From Kitasatospora sp. NBC_00315 (lineage in GTDB: Bacteria > Actinomycetota > Actinomycetes > Streptomycetales > Streptomycetaceae): 64,000 nucleotides of DNA. Positions 33,346-43,312 of the stretch are shown here, piece by piece. The stretch lies in contig NZ_CP108025.1 of the NCBI RefSeq assembly GCF_041435095.1, positions 1,054,001-1,118,000 on the forward strand, read 5' to 3'. The stretch's first letter is position 1, and every line of letters starts with the position of its first letter. Under the pieces are notes generated by a model. That model worked only from the letters and a program-made list of their open reading frames with translations. It did not search any database and had not been told where the DNA came from. Position numbers and translations under genes: made by a program.

Positions 33346-34053
33346 TCAGGTGCCGGGCGTGGCGGCTGCCACGAAGGCGTTGAACAGACGGGGGTCGGAG
33401 GGGTCGGCCTCCGGGTGCCACTGGACGCCCAGGACGAAGCGGCGGCCGGGTAGTTCGAGGGCCTCGATGGTCCCGTCGGCGCTCCAGGCCGTCGCCAGCA
33501 GTCCGTCGCCGAGCCGGTCGACGGCCTGGTGGTGGTAGCAGGCCACCTTGGCGGCGTGGCCGAGGACGGTGGCGAGCGTGGCGGCGGGCCTGACGGCCAC
33601 GGCCTGCGTGGCGAACGTGGCGGGCGCGATCCGGTGGCTCTCGTCCCCCGTCCGGTCCGGCAGGTGCTGGATCAGCGTGCCGCCCAGGGCGACGTTGAGC
33701 AGCTGCATGCCCCGGCAGATGCCGAGCACCGGGACGTCCAGCTCGAGCACCCCGCGCAACAGGTCGAACTCCCAGGCGTCGCGCACCCGGTGGGGCTCAC
33801 CGGCCTGGGGGTGCGGCGCCTCGCCGTACCGTCCGGGGTCGATGTCGGGACCGCCCGCGAGCAGCAGACCGTCGAGCCGGGCCAGCAGCCGCCCGGTGTC
33901 ACCGGTCTGCGGGGGCAGGAGGACGGGGACGCCGCCTGCGCGCGTGACGGCGTCGACGTAGCTCTGCGGGATGAGGGCGGCGGGCTGGCGCCAGACCCCC
34001 CAGGCGGCGTCCTCCAGATAGCCGGTGATCCCCACCAGCGGCGCGGCGGTCAC
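33346..34053 (-). CDS. Gamma-glutamyl-gamma-aminobutyrate hydrolase (PuuD-like, class I amidotransferase fold)
   Basis: A 235-residue enzyme whose GTG at 34053 overlaps the ligase stop by GTGA. The peptidase C26 pattern is clear: GITGYLEDAAWGVW, GLLLAGGPDIDPGRYG, nucleophile C113 in VLGICRGMQLLNVALGGTLIQHL, and the His/Glu pair in GVQWHPEADP. In the glutamylated putrescine route this enzyme frees GABA from gamma-glutamyl-GABA. The 3' end and following gap contain a short direct repeat (GGGCGTGGCGGCTGCCACG). Confidence 0.93.
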   Translation of the reverse strand: MTAAPLVGITGYLEDAAWGVWRQPAALIPQSYVDAVTRAGGVPVLLPPQTGDTGRLLARLDGLLLAGGPDIDPGRYGEAPHPQAGEPHRVRDAWEFDLLRGVLELDVPVLGICRGMQLLNVALGGTLIQHLPDRTGDESHRIAPATFATQAVAVRPAATLATVLGHAAKVACYHHQAVDRLGDGLLATAWSADGTIEALELPGRRFVLGVQWHPEADPSDPRLFNAFVAAATPGT

Positions 34054-35408
34054 AGTCGCTCGAATCCGCGCCGACGCTCCCAGTCGGTCACCGCCGCGTC
34101 GTAGGAGGCGAGTTCGACCCGGCCCGCGTGGGTGTAGTGCCGCACGACGTCCTTGCCGAAGGCGAGCGCGGCGGCCTCGCTCCGCTCGAACGCCCCGACG
34201 GCGTCGCGTAGCGTGGCGGGCACCCGGGGCGCGTCCGAGGCGTAGGCGTTTCCGGTGAACTCCGCCTCCAACGAGAGCTGTTGCTCGACCCCGTGCAGGC
34301 CGGCCGCGATCAGGGCAGCGACCGCGAGGTAGGGGTTGACGTCCCCGCCGGGCACCCGGTTCTCGAACCGCAGCGAGGCCCCGTGGCCGACCACCCGCAG
34401 CGCGCAGGTGCGGTTGTCCCTCCCCCACGCGATCGCGGTGGGGGCGAAGCTCCCCGGCACGTACCGCTTGTAGGAGTTGACGGTGGGGGCGAGCAACAGC
34501 GCGAAGTCGGCCAGGCAGGCGAGCTGTCCGGCCAGGAAGTGCTCCATCACCGGCGAGAAGCCGTGCGGGCCGTCGCCGGGCATCACCGGGGCGCCCCGGT
34601 CGTCGCGCAGGCTCAGGTGGATGTGGCAGGAGTTGCCCTCGCGCTCGTTGTACTTGGCCATGAAGGTGAGGCTGCACCCCTCCTGCGCGGCGATCTCCTT
34701 GGCGCCGGTCTTGTAGACCGCGTGGTCGTCGCAGGTGCGCAGCGCCTCGGCGTACTTGAAGGCGATCTCGTGCTGGCCGAGGTTGCACTCGCCCTTCGCC
34801 GACTCCACGGTGAGCCCGGCGCCGGCCATCTCGTTGCGCACGCGGCGCAGCAGCGGCTCGACCCGGGAGGTGCCGAGGATCGAGTAGTCGACGTTGTACT
34901 GGTTGACGGGCGTGAGCCGGTGGTAGTCGCGCTCCCAGGCCTGCTCGTAGCTGTCCTTGAAGACGATGAACTCCAGCTCCGTGCCCGCGTAGGCGTGCCA
35001 GCCGTAGCCGGCCAGGCGCTCCAGCTGGCGGCGCAGGATCTGCCGGGGCGAGACGCTGACCGCCCGGCCGTCGTGGTGCGCGACGTCGCACTGCACCATG
35101 GCGGTGGCGGGATGCCAGGGGACGGTGCGCAGGGTGGCGAGGTCGGGGGTGAGGACGAGGTCGCCGTAGCCGCTCTCCCAGGAGGAGATCTCGTAGCCGT
35201 CCACGGTGTTCATGTCGATGTCGACGGCGAGCAGGTAGCCGCAGCCCTCGGCGGAGTTGGGGACGACGTCGGAGAGGAAGTACTCGGCGGCGACCCGTTT
35301 GCCCTGCAGACGGCCCTGCATGTCCGTCATGGCGAGTACGACGGTGTCGATCGCGCCGGTGGCGACGCGGGTGCGCAGGTCCTCCAGGGTGAGGCGCGGA
35401 CTGCTCAT
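34050..35408 (-). CDS. Glutamine-synthetase-like gamma-glutamylpolyamine/amine ligase
   Basis: A 452-residue enzyme from an ATG at 35408, overlapping the permease stop by ATGA. It has the GS beta-grasp N-terminus (VVLAMTDMQGRLQGKRVAAEYFL) and the catalytic barrel (GTELEFIVFKDSYEQAW; KGECNLGQHEIAFKYAEAL; GNSCHIHLSLRD; PTVNSYKRYVPGSFAPTAIAWG; RFENRVPGGDVNPYLAVAA). The sequence and gene company fit PuuA/GlnA3/GlnA4-type ligases rather than housekeeping GlnA. It probably attaches glutamate to an imported amine to start its degradation. Confidence 0.9.
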   Translation of the reverse strand: MSSPRLTLEDLRTRVATGAIDTVVLAMTDMQGRLQGKRVAAEYFLSDVVPNSAEGCGYLLAVDIDMNTVDGYEISSWESGYGDLVLTPDLATLRTVPWHPATAMVQCDVAHHDGRAVSVSPRQILRRQLERLAGYGWHAYAGTELEFIVFKDSYEQAWERDYHRLTPVNQYNVDYSILGTSRVEPLLRRVRNEMAGAGLTVESAKGECNLGQHEIAFKYAEALRTCDDHAVYKTGAKEIAAQEGCSLTFMAKYNEREGNSCHIHLSLRDDRGAPVMPGDGPHGFSPVMEHFLAGQLACLADFALLLAPTVNSYKRYVPGSFAPTAIAWGRDNRTCALRVVGHGASLRFENRVPGGDVNPYLAVAALIAAGLHGVEQQLSLEAEFTGNAYASDAPRVPATLRDAVGAFERSEAAALAFGKDVVRHYTHAGRVELASYDAAVTDWERRRGFERL

Positions 35409-37045
35409 GGGATCTCCGGTTCGGCTTCGAGGGCGGGGAGTTCCTCGGCCGGGTGCTGGATCCCCGGTCCGGTGAACCAGTGCCTGGCGGAGACCAGCCA
35501 CCAGCTCCCGGCGAAGCCGAGGACGACCAGGACCGCGACCGGCGTGTAGTTGAAACTGACGGCGGTGACCGGGCTGACGGTGGGCAGCATGAACAGCACG
35601 GTGATCAGTGCCGTCCACCCGACGGCCACCACGCCGATCGGCCGGCTCCAGCGGCCCAGGTGCCAGGGCCCGCGTTCGAAGGCCTCGCCCTGCCTGAGTC
35701 TGAGGAACACCGGGATGACGTAGGCGAGGTAGAGACCGATCACCGAGACCGAGGTCACCGCGGCGTACGCGGTGGTGTTCCACAGGGCCGGCAGGCCGAG
35801 TACGAAGGCCCCGCCGGTGGCGAGTCGCACGGCGCTGGTGGGCGTCCGGGTGCGGGGGTCGATCCGGTGCCACAGACGCGAGCCGGGCAGTGCGCCGTCC
35901 CGGGAGAAGGCGTAGATCATCCGGGAGTTGGCGGTGACGGAGGCCATGCCGCAGAAGAACTGGGCGCCGATCACGATGAGCAGCAGCAGTTCGGCGCCGC
36001 GGTCACCGACGGCGTCGATGAAGATCTGGGCGGGCGGCACGCCGGTCGAGCCGCCGAGCGCGCCGTCGTAGTCCTGGATGGCGAAGGTGAGGCCGAGCAG
36101 CAGGATCCAGCCTGCCACCAGCGAGACCAGCACCGAGTTGACGATGCCGCGCGGGCCGGAGCGGGCGGCGTCCCTGGTCTCCTCGGTCATGTGGGCGGAG
36201 GCGTCGTAGCCGGTGAGGGTGTACTGGGCGAGCAGCAGGCCGATCATGGCCACGTAGAAGGAGCTGTGGAACCCGGTCCTGTTGACGAAGCCGGTGAGGA
36301 CGAAGGAGGCCGAGGCGTGGTGCGCGGGCACCAGGACGAGCACGCCGACGATGATCGTGACCCCGGCCAGGTGCCACCAGACGCTGACGTTGTTGAACAG
36401 CGCGACCAGTCGCACGCCCCGGGTGTTGAGCAGGCCGTGGACGAGCAGGATCACTCCGAACAGCGTGACGGTGTGGACGGGGGTGGCCGCGAAGCCGAAC
36501 CGCATCTCCAGCAACGCGTTGGTGAAGATGGCGGCGCCGTAGTCGACACCGGCGGTGACCGCGATCTGGCCCAGCGTGTTGAACCAACCGGTGAACCAGC
36601 TCCACGCCGGGCCACGGGAGGGGGCCAGTTTGGCCGCCCAGTAGTAGAGGCCGCCGGCGGTGGGGTAGCTGGAGCAGATCTCGGCCATCGACAGGGCCAC
36701 GCACAGGGTCATCAGCCCGACCACCGGCCAGCCCCAGGTGATGATCGCGGGCCCCCCGGTGTTCAGGCCGAAGCCGTAGAGGGTCAGGCAGCCGGAGAGA
36801 ATGGAGACGATCGAGAAGGACACCGCGAAGTTGGAGAAACCGGACATCGAGCGGGCCAGTTCCTGGGTGTAGCCGAGTTCCCGCAGCCGCTGCTCGTCCG
36901 AGGACGGGGCGGTCCCGCCGGGCATGTCGGCGGGATCCGCCACGGCGCCGCCCGCCGACATGCCGGGCGCGTCCGCCGGAAACACCCGGGTGGCAGCCTG
37001 CTCGGGAGGTGAGTGGTGGTCGACCGGTGAGTGTTCGGGAGACAT
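35405..37045 (-). CDS. APC-family amine/amino acid permease (PuuP-like role)
   Basis: A 546-residue membrane protein from an ATG at 37045 with AAGGGG five bases upstream. A disordered N-terminal tail of about 55 residues precedes twelve helices with APC motifs (RSMSGFSNFAVSFSIVSILSGCLTLYG; CSSYPTAGGLYYWAAKLAP; LTGYDASAHMTEETRDAA). The EETRDA loop is typical of the amino acid-choline/GABA permease branch. It is the first gene of a five-gene operon and probably imports the amine later glutamylated by the next enzyme. A strong palindrome lies 56 bases upstream. Confidence 0.92.
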   Translation of the reverse strand: MSPEHSPVDHHSPPEQAATRVFPADAPGMSAGGAVADPADMPGGTAPSSDEQRLRELGYTQELARSMSGFSNFAVSFSIVSILSGCLTLYGFGLNTGGPAIITWGWPVVGLMTLCVALSMAEICSSYPTAGGLYYWAAKLAPSRGPAWSWFTGWFNTLGQIAVTAGVDYGAAIFTNALLEMRFGFAATPVHTVTLFGVILLVHGLLNTRGVRLVALFNNVSVWWHLAGVTIIVGVLVLVPAHHASASFVLTGFVNRTGFHSSFYVAMIGLLLAQYTLTGYDASAHMTEETRDAARSGPRGIVNSVLVSLVAGWILLLGLTFAIQDYDGALGGSTGVPPAQIFIDAVGDRGAELLLLIVIGAQFFCGMASVTANSRMIYAFSRDGALPGSRLWHRIDPRTRTPTSAVRLATGGAFVLGLPALWNTTAYAAVTSVSVIGLYLAYVIPVFLRLRQGEAFERGPWHLGRWSRPIGVVAVGWTALITVLFMLPTVSPVTAVSFNYTPVAVLVVLGFAGSWWLVSARHWFTGPGIQHPAEELPALEAEPEIP

Positions 37046-37100
37046 GCGCACCCCTTGGGGGTCGATGCGGGATCCGGAACGTGCGCCAGCAGCATGGAAA

Positions 37101-37126
37101 CCAATGGACCGAAACCGGACCATTGG
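37101..37126. promoter_or_regulatory. 26-bp palindromic operator between permease operon and FadR gene
   Basis: CCAATGG and CCATTGG flank a 12-base centre that itself repeats GGACC. The site is 56 bases upstream of the permease ATG and about 200 bases upstream of the divergent FadR-type gene. It is the best candidate operator for that regulator. Confidence 0.65.
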
Positions 37127-37317
37127 CGTAGTGCGCATGCTTTACCCTGGCGCACCACCGCGTCAAGGGGACCGGCCGAGGGCCGTCCGGCCACCGCCCG
37201 GCCACGCCACGACCGCCGCCCGACCGCACAGCCGCCCGCACACCCGACCGCACAGCCGAGCGCCGGGACGCCCGCCGGACGCCCCGGGCCCGCCCGCTGC
37301 GCCGACCCGTACCTCGG

Positions 37318-37329
37318 TACGATTCCGGA
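37318..37329 (+). promoter_or_regulatory. -10 element for a leaderless fadR-like transcript
   Basis: TACGAT (37318-37323) lies six bases before the GTG at 37330, predicting a leaderless mRNA. CCGGAG directly before the GTG is too close to act as a normal ribosome site. Confidence 0.5.
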
Positions 37330-38076
37330 GTGGACCTGGCGGGCGGGCGCGACGCGCGGACGGACTGGCGGGGCGGCGCGATCTTCCGCCCCGTCCGGAC
37401 GGGCAATGCGTTCGAGGAGACGGTCGAACGGATCCTGGAGGCGATCAAGCTCGGCGTCCTGGGCCACGGCGACCGGCTGCCGCCCGAACGCGAGCTGGCG
37501 GTCCGGCTCGGCATCAGCCGCGAGACGCTGCGGGAGGCGATCCGCTCACTGCGGCAGGCCGGCTTCGTCGACTCCCGCCGGGGCCGCTACGGCGGGACCT
37601 TCATCACGTACCGGCTGCCGCCGCCCGACCTCGGCGATCTCCGCCGGGCCGTCCAGGATCTGGGCGCCGAGCTGGAGGACGCGCTCACCTACCGGATGGT
37701 GCTGGAGACCGGCGCGTCCGAGCAGGCCGCCCGGCGCGTGCTCACCGAGGAGCAGCGCGCGTATCTGCGTGAGCGCCTGGACGTTCTGGAGGACGCCCCC
37801 GCCGAGGAGTACCGCCAGCTGGACTCGCGCTTCCACCTGGCGATCGCCGAGCTGACCGGCTCGCCCTCACTGGCCGCCCGCATCACCGAGAGCCGGATGC
37901 GCCTCAACGACCTCCTGAACGCCATACCCATGCTGCCGCGCAACATCGATCACGCCTGTGAACAGCACCGGACCATGGTGCGGACCATCCTGGCCGGCGA
38001 CGCCGAGGGCGCCCGGCGTTCCACCGAGGAACATCTCGAGGCCACCGCGGCCCTGCTGCGCGGATTCCTCGGCTGA
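37330..38076 (+). CDS. FadR/GntR-family regulator of the amine-degradation operon
   Basis: A 248-residue regulator from a GTG at 37330. The GntR winged helix lies at about 22-95 (NAFEETVERILEAIKLGVLGHGDRLPPERELAVRLGISRETLREAIRSLRQAGFVDSRRGRYGGTFI). The FCD ligand domain follows (YRMVLETGASEQAARR; LDSRFHLAIAELTGSPSLAARI; HRTMVRTILAGDAEGARRSTEEHL), with the His/Asp residues that usually bind metal. It is transcribed away from the permease operon, with a palindrome between them, so control of amine uptake and breakdown is the likely job. The Streptomyces EpuRI-type regulators are functional analogues by context. Confidence 0.9.
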   Translation: MDLAGGRDARTDWRGGAIFRPVRTGNAFEETVERILEAIKLGVLGHGDRLPPERELAVRLGISRETLREAIRSLRQAGFVDSRRGRYGGTFITYRLPPPDLGDLRRAVQDLGAELEDALTYRMVLETGASEQAARRVLTEEQRAYLRERLDVLEDAPAEEYRQLDSRFHLAIAELTGSPSLAARITESRMRLNDLLNAIPMLPRNIDHACEQHRTMVRTILAGDAEGARRSTEEHLEATAALLRGFLG

Positions 38077-38135
38077 CGGGCCCCGCGGACCGCTCCGACG
38101 ACGGCGGCGGTGGCGGTCGCGCCCACTGCGGCATT

Positions 38136-38170
38136 GGAGTGATCCGAGTCACTCCGACGATGCGTAACGT
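38136..38170 (+). promoter_or_regulatory. hrdB upstream region: dyad and -10 candidate
   Basis: GGAGTGA-N6-TCACTCC (38136-38155) is a perfect 7-base dyad, followed by TAACGT (38165-38170), a plausible -10 hexamer. A GGGAAC at 38180 could belong to a second, ECF-type promoter. All are within 150 bases of the hrdB start. Confidence 0.45.
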
Positions 38171-38286
38171 CTTCGGCCTTGGGAACGATTAGTCGAACGG
38201 TGCTTGCCGCGTGGAGGATCCCTGATCCGTCACACTCCCCGTGCGCGGCGGAGCCGTATCATGCCCACTGCACCGAGAGGCCACTC

Positions 38287-39867
<1,581 letters not shown>

Positions 39868-39878
39868 GTCCGGCCCGG

Positions 39879-39925
39879 GAGAACGCGCCCCCTGTCCGCG
39901 GATGCCGCGGGCGGGGGGCCTTCTC
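39879..39925 (+). terminator. hrdB terminator hairpin
   Basis: A long interrupted stem: GAGAA pairs with TTCTC, GCCCCC with GGGGGGC and CCGCGG with CCGCGG around loop ATG. It begins 12 bases after the hrdB stop. Confidence 0.8.
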
Positions 39926-40045
39926 GTGCCCCCGTCGCCGTCCCTCCGGGCCGGGTGACCGGGACGGCCCGGGGCGGCGCACGGGTAAAAGCCACGGGCC
40001 CGGCCGATCCGCCGTGGGGCGGACCGGACCGGGCCCGGAAAAGAT

Positions 40046-40118
40046 TGGAGCGCCGGGCCCGATTTGAACGGACTCTCCCTACTGAAAGTAGGGCGTGCTC
40101 CACCAGCACCTCCGACGC
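40046..40118 (-). tRNA. Divergent tRNA-Glu(UUC)-like gene, copy 2, with encoded CCA
   Basis: Same layout and length as the gene at 24751-24823: acceptor GCGTCGG/CCGGCGC, D arm GTGC-TGGTGGA-GCAC, anticodon loop CTTTCAG (UUC), T stem GTCCG/CGGGC, U73 and CCA. Differences are few. The anticodon stem is CCCTA/TAGGG where copy 1 has TCCTA/TAGGA, a compensatory change that keeps pairing. Position 8 is A instead of U, and the T loop is TTCAAAT. A -10-like TAATGT lies 32 bases upstream (40151-40156) after a leader similar to copy 1. The 3' trailer ATCTTTTCCGGGCC is also shared. Confidence 0.7.
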
Positions 40119-40310
40119 ATGTCCAAGAGATCGCTCTCTCGACGAACAGAACATTACCAGGTCGCGGGGGGGTGCTCCCGACACCGGCGGTCGACGGCGG
40201 CCCGCTCGGCTTCCGGGTGTGCTCCGCGCCCGGGCCGGGAGTCGCCGGGCGCGGAGGGCGGCGGCCCTCGGCGTCCGGGCGCCGTCCCGGCCGAACGGCG
40301 GCCGGTGGGG

Positions 40311-40541
40311 TCAGGCGTCGCCGCTGTCGCCCGGTGCCGCCTCACCGAGCACGGCGAGGGTCAGCACGTTGCCGCCGATCCCCCAGCCGCCGTCGGCGAC
40401 CTCCTCGACCAGAACCATGGTGGTGGCGCGGGCGCGCTCGCCGTAGATCTCGACGTACAGCTCGGTGGTGCGGGTGACGATCTCCTCCTTCTGCTTCGGG
40501 GTGAGGGTCTTCTCGGGGACCTTGAAGTTCGCGAAAGGCAT
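40311..40541 (-). CDS. 4-oxalocrotonate tautomerase-family protein
   Basis: A 76-residue protein. Removal of Met exposes the catalytic Pro (MPFANFKVPEKTLTPKQKEEIVTRTTELYVEIYGERARATTMVLVEEV), the standard 4-OT layout of beta-alpha-beta with a C-terminal hairpin (GGWGIGGNVLT). The usual length is 60-80 residues. It sits 43 bases after the SDR gene on the same strand and may share its transcript. The substrate is unknown; family members tautomerise or dehalogenate small keto acids. Confidence 0.88.
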   Translation of the reverse strand: MPFANFKVPEKTLTPKQKEEIVTRTTELYVEIYGERARATTMVLVEEVADGGWGIGGNVLTLAVLGEAAPGDSGDA

Positions 40542-40584
40542 GGCTGGTCCTTCTTCGTCGATCGATGGGTGGGCTGCGGGCGGT

Positions 40585-41367
40585 TCAGACGATTCCGCCG
40601 TTGGCCCGGACGACCTGTCCGTTGATCCAGTGGCCGGCCGGGGAGGCCAGGAACGCGACGACCTCGGCGATGTCGGCCGGGGTGCCGAGTCGCTCCAGCG
40701 GGGGCTGGGCGGCCAGGCGGGCGACGGTCTCCTCGTCCTTGCCGTCCAGGAACAGGTCGGTGGCCGTGGGGCCGGGCGCGACGGCGTTGGCGGTGACGTC
40801 CCGGCCCCGCAGCTCCCGGGCCAGGATCAGCGTCAGCGCCTCGACCGCGCCCTTGCCTGCGCAGTACGCGCCGTAGTTCGGGAGGGCCAGCCCCACCGCG
40901 GACGTGGAGAACGTCACGATCGCACCGCCGGGGCGCACCCGGCGGGCGGCCTGCTGGACGACGACGAACGTGCCGCGGATGTTGGTGCGGTGCAGGTCGT
41001 CCAGGACGGCCAGGTCCAGCTCGGCGATCGGCGCCGTGTGCATCCGCCCGGCCGCGTGCACGACGACGTCGACGCCGCCGAACTCTGCTTCGGCCACGTC
41101 GAACAGGGCCGCGACCGCGTGTTCGTCGGCGACGTCGGCGCGCACCGCGACCGCCCGGGCGCCGCCGGCGACGGCCTCCTCCACGGCGGCCTCGGCCTCG
41201 GCCTGGTTGCCGGCGTAGCCGACCACGAGGGCGTACCCGTCGGCGGCCAGCCGGGCGACCGTCCGGCGGCCGATGCCGCGCGAGCCGCCGGTGACGATCG
41301 CGACCCGGGGGGCGGCGGCGGGCCGGGCGGCGGCGGCGGTTTCGTCGAGGGACGTGGGGACGGGCAT
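40585..41367 (-). CDS. Short-chain dehydrogenase/reductase
   Basis: A 260-residue SDR from an ATG at 41367 preceded by CAGGAG. Motifs: VAIVTGGSRGIGRRTVARLA (cofactor loop), VVVHAAGR (in place of NNAG), TFSTSAVGLALPNYGAYCAGKGAVEALT with catalytic S, Y and K, and APGPTATDLF. The C-terminal GHWINGQVVRANGGIV is typical. The basic cofactor loop and lack of an acidic residue after beta-2 suggest NADPH. It is transcribed divergently from an XRE-type regulator and together with a tautomerase gene, the classic setup of a regulator controlling an oxidoreductase. Confidence 0.92.
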   Translation of the reverse strand: MPVPTSLDETAAAARPAAAPRVAIVTGGSRGIGRRTVARLAADGYALVVGYAGNQAEAEAAVEEAVAGGARAVAVRADVADEHAVAALFDVAEAEFGGVDVVVHAAGRMHTAPIAELDLAVLDDLHRTNIRGTFVVVQQAARRVRPGGAIVTFSTSAVGLALPNYGAYCAGKGAVEALTLILARELRGRDVTANAVAPGPTATDLFLDGKDEETVARLAAQPPLERLGTPADIAEVVAFLASPAGHWINGQVVRANGGIV

Positions 41368-41525
41368 GGCTGACTCCTGTGCTGGATGCGGATCAGGCCG
41401 CGGTCTCGCCGTCGTCCTGCTGTGTCCTCCACGATCGGCCGATCCCCCGGCCGTAGCCAGGGCTGCGTCCACCCGGGGGATGCCGACCCCTGGCTCCGGT
41501 TCGGCGCGCGAGCGACCATGGAGGG

Positions 41526-42431
41526 GTGAACCTCCCAGAACTCGGCGCCTTCCTCAGAACTCGCCGCGACCGCATCCGCCCCACCGAGGTCGGTCTGCCC
41601 CACGGCCCGCGCCGGCGCGTCCCCGGGCTGCGCCGTGAGGAAGTCGCCCAGCTGGCCGGGCTGTCGGCCGACTACTACACCGAGTTGGAACGCGGCAGCG
41701 CAGAACACGGCGTGCAACCCTCGGCCCAGACCCTGGCCGCCCTCGCCCGAGCCCTGCGACTGAACGGCGACGAGCGCGACCACCTGTTCCACCTGGCCGA
41801 ACGGCCGATCCCGCCGTCGGCACACGGACCGTCGGCACACGTGCAGCCCGCGCTTCTCGGACTGTTGGACCGGTTGTCCACCACCCCCGCGCGGGTCATC
41901 ACCGACCTGCACGAGACCCTGGTGGAGAACAACCTCGCTCTGAGCCTGCTCGGCAGGTCCCCGGCGCACCGCGGCCCGACGGCGAGCTTCGTGTACCGCT
42001 GGTTCACCGACCCGCAGGCGCGCGAGATCTACCCGCCCGAGGACCACCCGCGCCACTCCCGGGTGTTCGTGGCCGACCTCCAGGCAGCGGCTGCCCGGCG
42101 CGGCCGGGACGCGGAGGTCGCGAAGATGGTCGCCATGCTGCGCCGCCGCAGCCAGGAGTTCGCGGCTCTCTGGGACACCCATGACGTCGCGGTGCGCCGC
42201 ATGGACCACAAGAAGATCGTCCACCCCACGCTCGGCGTCGTCGAACTCGACTGTCACAACCTGCTCAGCGAGGACGGACGCCAGCGCCTGCTGTGGTTCA
42301 CCGCGCCGCCCGGCAGCCCGGGAGCCGAGCAGCTGGAACTGCTGTCCGTCCTGGGCACCCAGGACCTGAGCGTCCCCGGGGGCACGGCGCCGGACGGGTC
42401 GCCTGCGGCCCAATCCCGATCACAGCGCTGA
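41526..42431 (+). CDS. XRE-family regulator with MmyB-like ligand domain
   Basis: A 301-residue regulator from a GTG at 41526. The N-terminal HTH (ELGAFLRTRRDRIRPTEVGLPHGPRRRVPGLRREEVAQLAGLSADYYTELERG) and the C-terminal MmyB-like domain (FHLAERP; NNLALSLLGRSPAHRG; SFVYRWFTDPQAREIYPPEDHPRHSRVFVADLQAAAARRG; HPTLGVVELDCHNLLSEDGRQRLLWFTAPPGSPGAEQL) are diagnostic. Such proteins often activate or repress an adjacent divergent dehydrogenase gene. GGAGG lies only one base from the GTG, so the start is slightly uncertain. Confidence 0.92.
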   Translation: MNLPELGAFLRTRRDRIRPTEVGLPHGPRRRVPGLRREEVAQLAGLSADYYTELERGSAEHGVQPSAQTLAALARALRLNGDERDHLFHLAERPIPPSAHGPSAHVQPALLGLLDRLSTTPARVITDLHETLVENNLALSLLGRSPAHRGPTASFVYRWFTDPQAREIYPPEDHPRHSRVFVADLQAAAARRGRDAEVAKMVAMLRRRSQEFAALWDTHDVAVRRMDHKKIVHPTLGVVELDCHNLLSEDGRQRLLWFTAPPGSPGAEQLELLSVLGTQDLSVPGGTAPDGSPAAQSRSQR

Positions 42432-42506
42432 CCCGCGCCGCCGAGGACGCCGAGGGGCCGCCCGGACACGGCGGTGACGGCCCCCCAGAACTGGTGCCCG
42501 GCCGGG

Positions 42507-43091
42507 TCAGAGGTGCCTGGCGATCTCGGGCAGCAGTTCCTTGAAGGTCCGGCCCGCGGCCGGCTCGCCGATCGCGGTCAGCTGCCAACCGGTGCCGGAG
42601 CGGTGCACCTTGGCCATGATCTGGGCCGTGTACGGGCCGCCGCCGGTGAGCGTGTAGCGGGCCAGCTCGGCGCCGGTGGTCTCGTCCACGAGCCGGCAGA
42701 AGGCGTTCTGCACCTCCTGGAAGGTCTGTCCGGTGAACGAGTTCACGGTGAAGACGATCTGCTCCACCTGGGTGGGCACGCGCTGCAGATCCACCACGAT
42801 GGACTCGTCGTCGGCGCCCTCGCCGGCGCCGCCGGTGAGGTTGTCGCCGCTGTGCCGCACCGAGCCGTCCGAGCTGGTGAGCTTCTGGAAGTAGACCACC
42901 TCGACCGGCTTGGTACCGGCGAAGAGCACGGCGGACGCGTCCAGGTCGATCTCCCTGGCCGGGATCAACTTGGCCAGGAAGCCCTTGCGGGGGGACGCCT
43001 TCCAGCCCAGGCCCATCCGCACCAGGCTCAGCGCTCCGCCCCCGGCCTTCTCCAGGCTGATCTTCTGTCCCTTGCCGAGGTTGACCGTCAT
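42507..43091 (-). CDS. TerD-family stress protein
   Basis: A 194-residue protein from an ATG at 43091 after AGGAG. It has the TerD fold motifs: VNLGKGQKISLEKAGGGALSLVRMGLGW, EIDLDASAVLF, the Ca-binding [30 protein letters not shown], and FTVNSFTGQTFQEVQNAFCRLVDETTGAELARY. The duplicated acidic loops normally bind calcium. TerD proteins are linked to tellurite, phage and stress responses and, in Streptomyces, to differentiation. It lies 221 bases downstream of a second TerD gene on the same strand. Confidence 0.94.
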   Translation of the reverse strand: MTVNLGKGQKISLEKAGGGALSLVRMGLGWKASPRKGFLAKLIPAREIDLDASAVLFAGTKPVEVVYFQKLTSSDGSVRHSGDNLTGGAGEGADDESIVVDLQRVPTQVEQIVFTVNSFTGQTFQEVQNAFCRLVDETTGAELARYTLTGGGPYTAQIMAKVHRSGTGWQLTAIGEPAAGRTFKELLPEIARHL

Positions 43092-43312
43092 GCGTCCCGC
43101 TCTCCTGCCTGTCGGCCGGCGGTTGCCCGCCGGCGCCTGCCTCTCAGCCCGCGCGCCGCACCCGGACCGGCCGGTGGGACCGGCTCCGCGTGCGGCGACG
43201 GGTCACGACGGTGCGGCGGCGCGGCGGGCCGGCGGCTCCTGACGAGCCGCCCACCACCGCCTGCCGGACGCCCGCCGCCGCCCGTCCGGCGGACGACGGC
43301 GTCCACCGGCGA

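Noticed and set aside
35453..37012. Long plus-strand frame opposite the second permease
   Set aside because: Same reasoning: the minus-strand protein has twelve helices and APC motifs, while the opposite frame has no recognisable domain.
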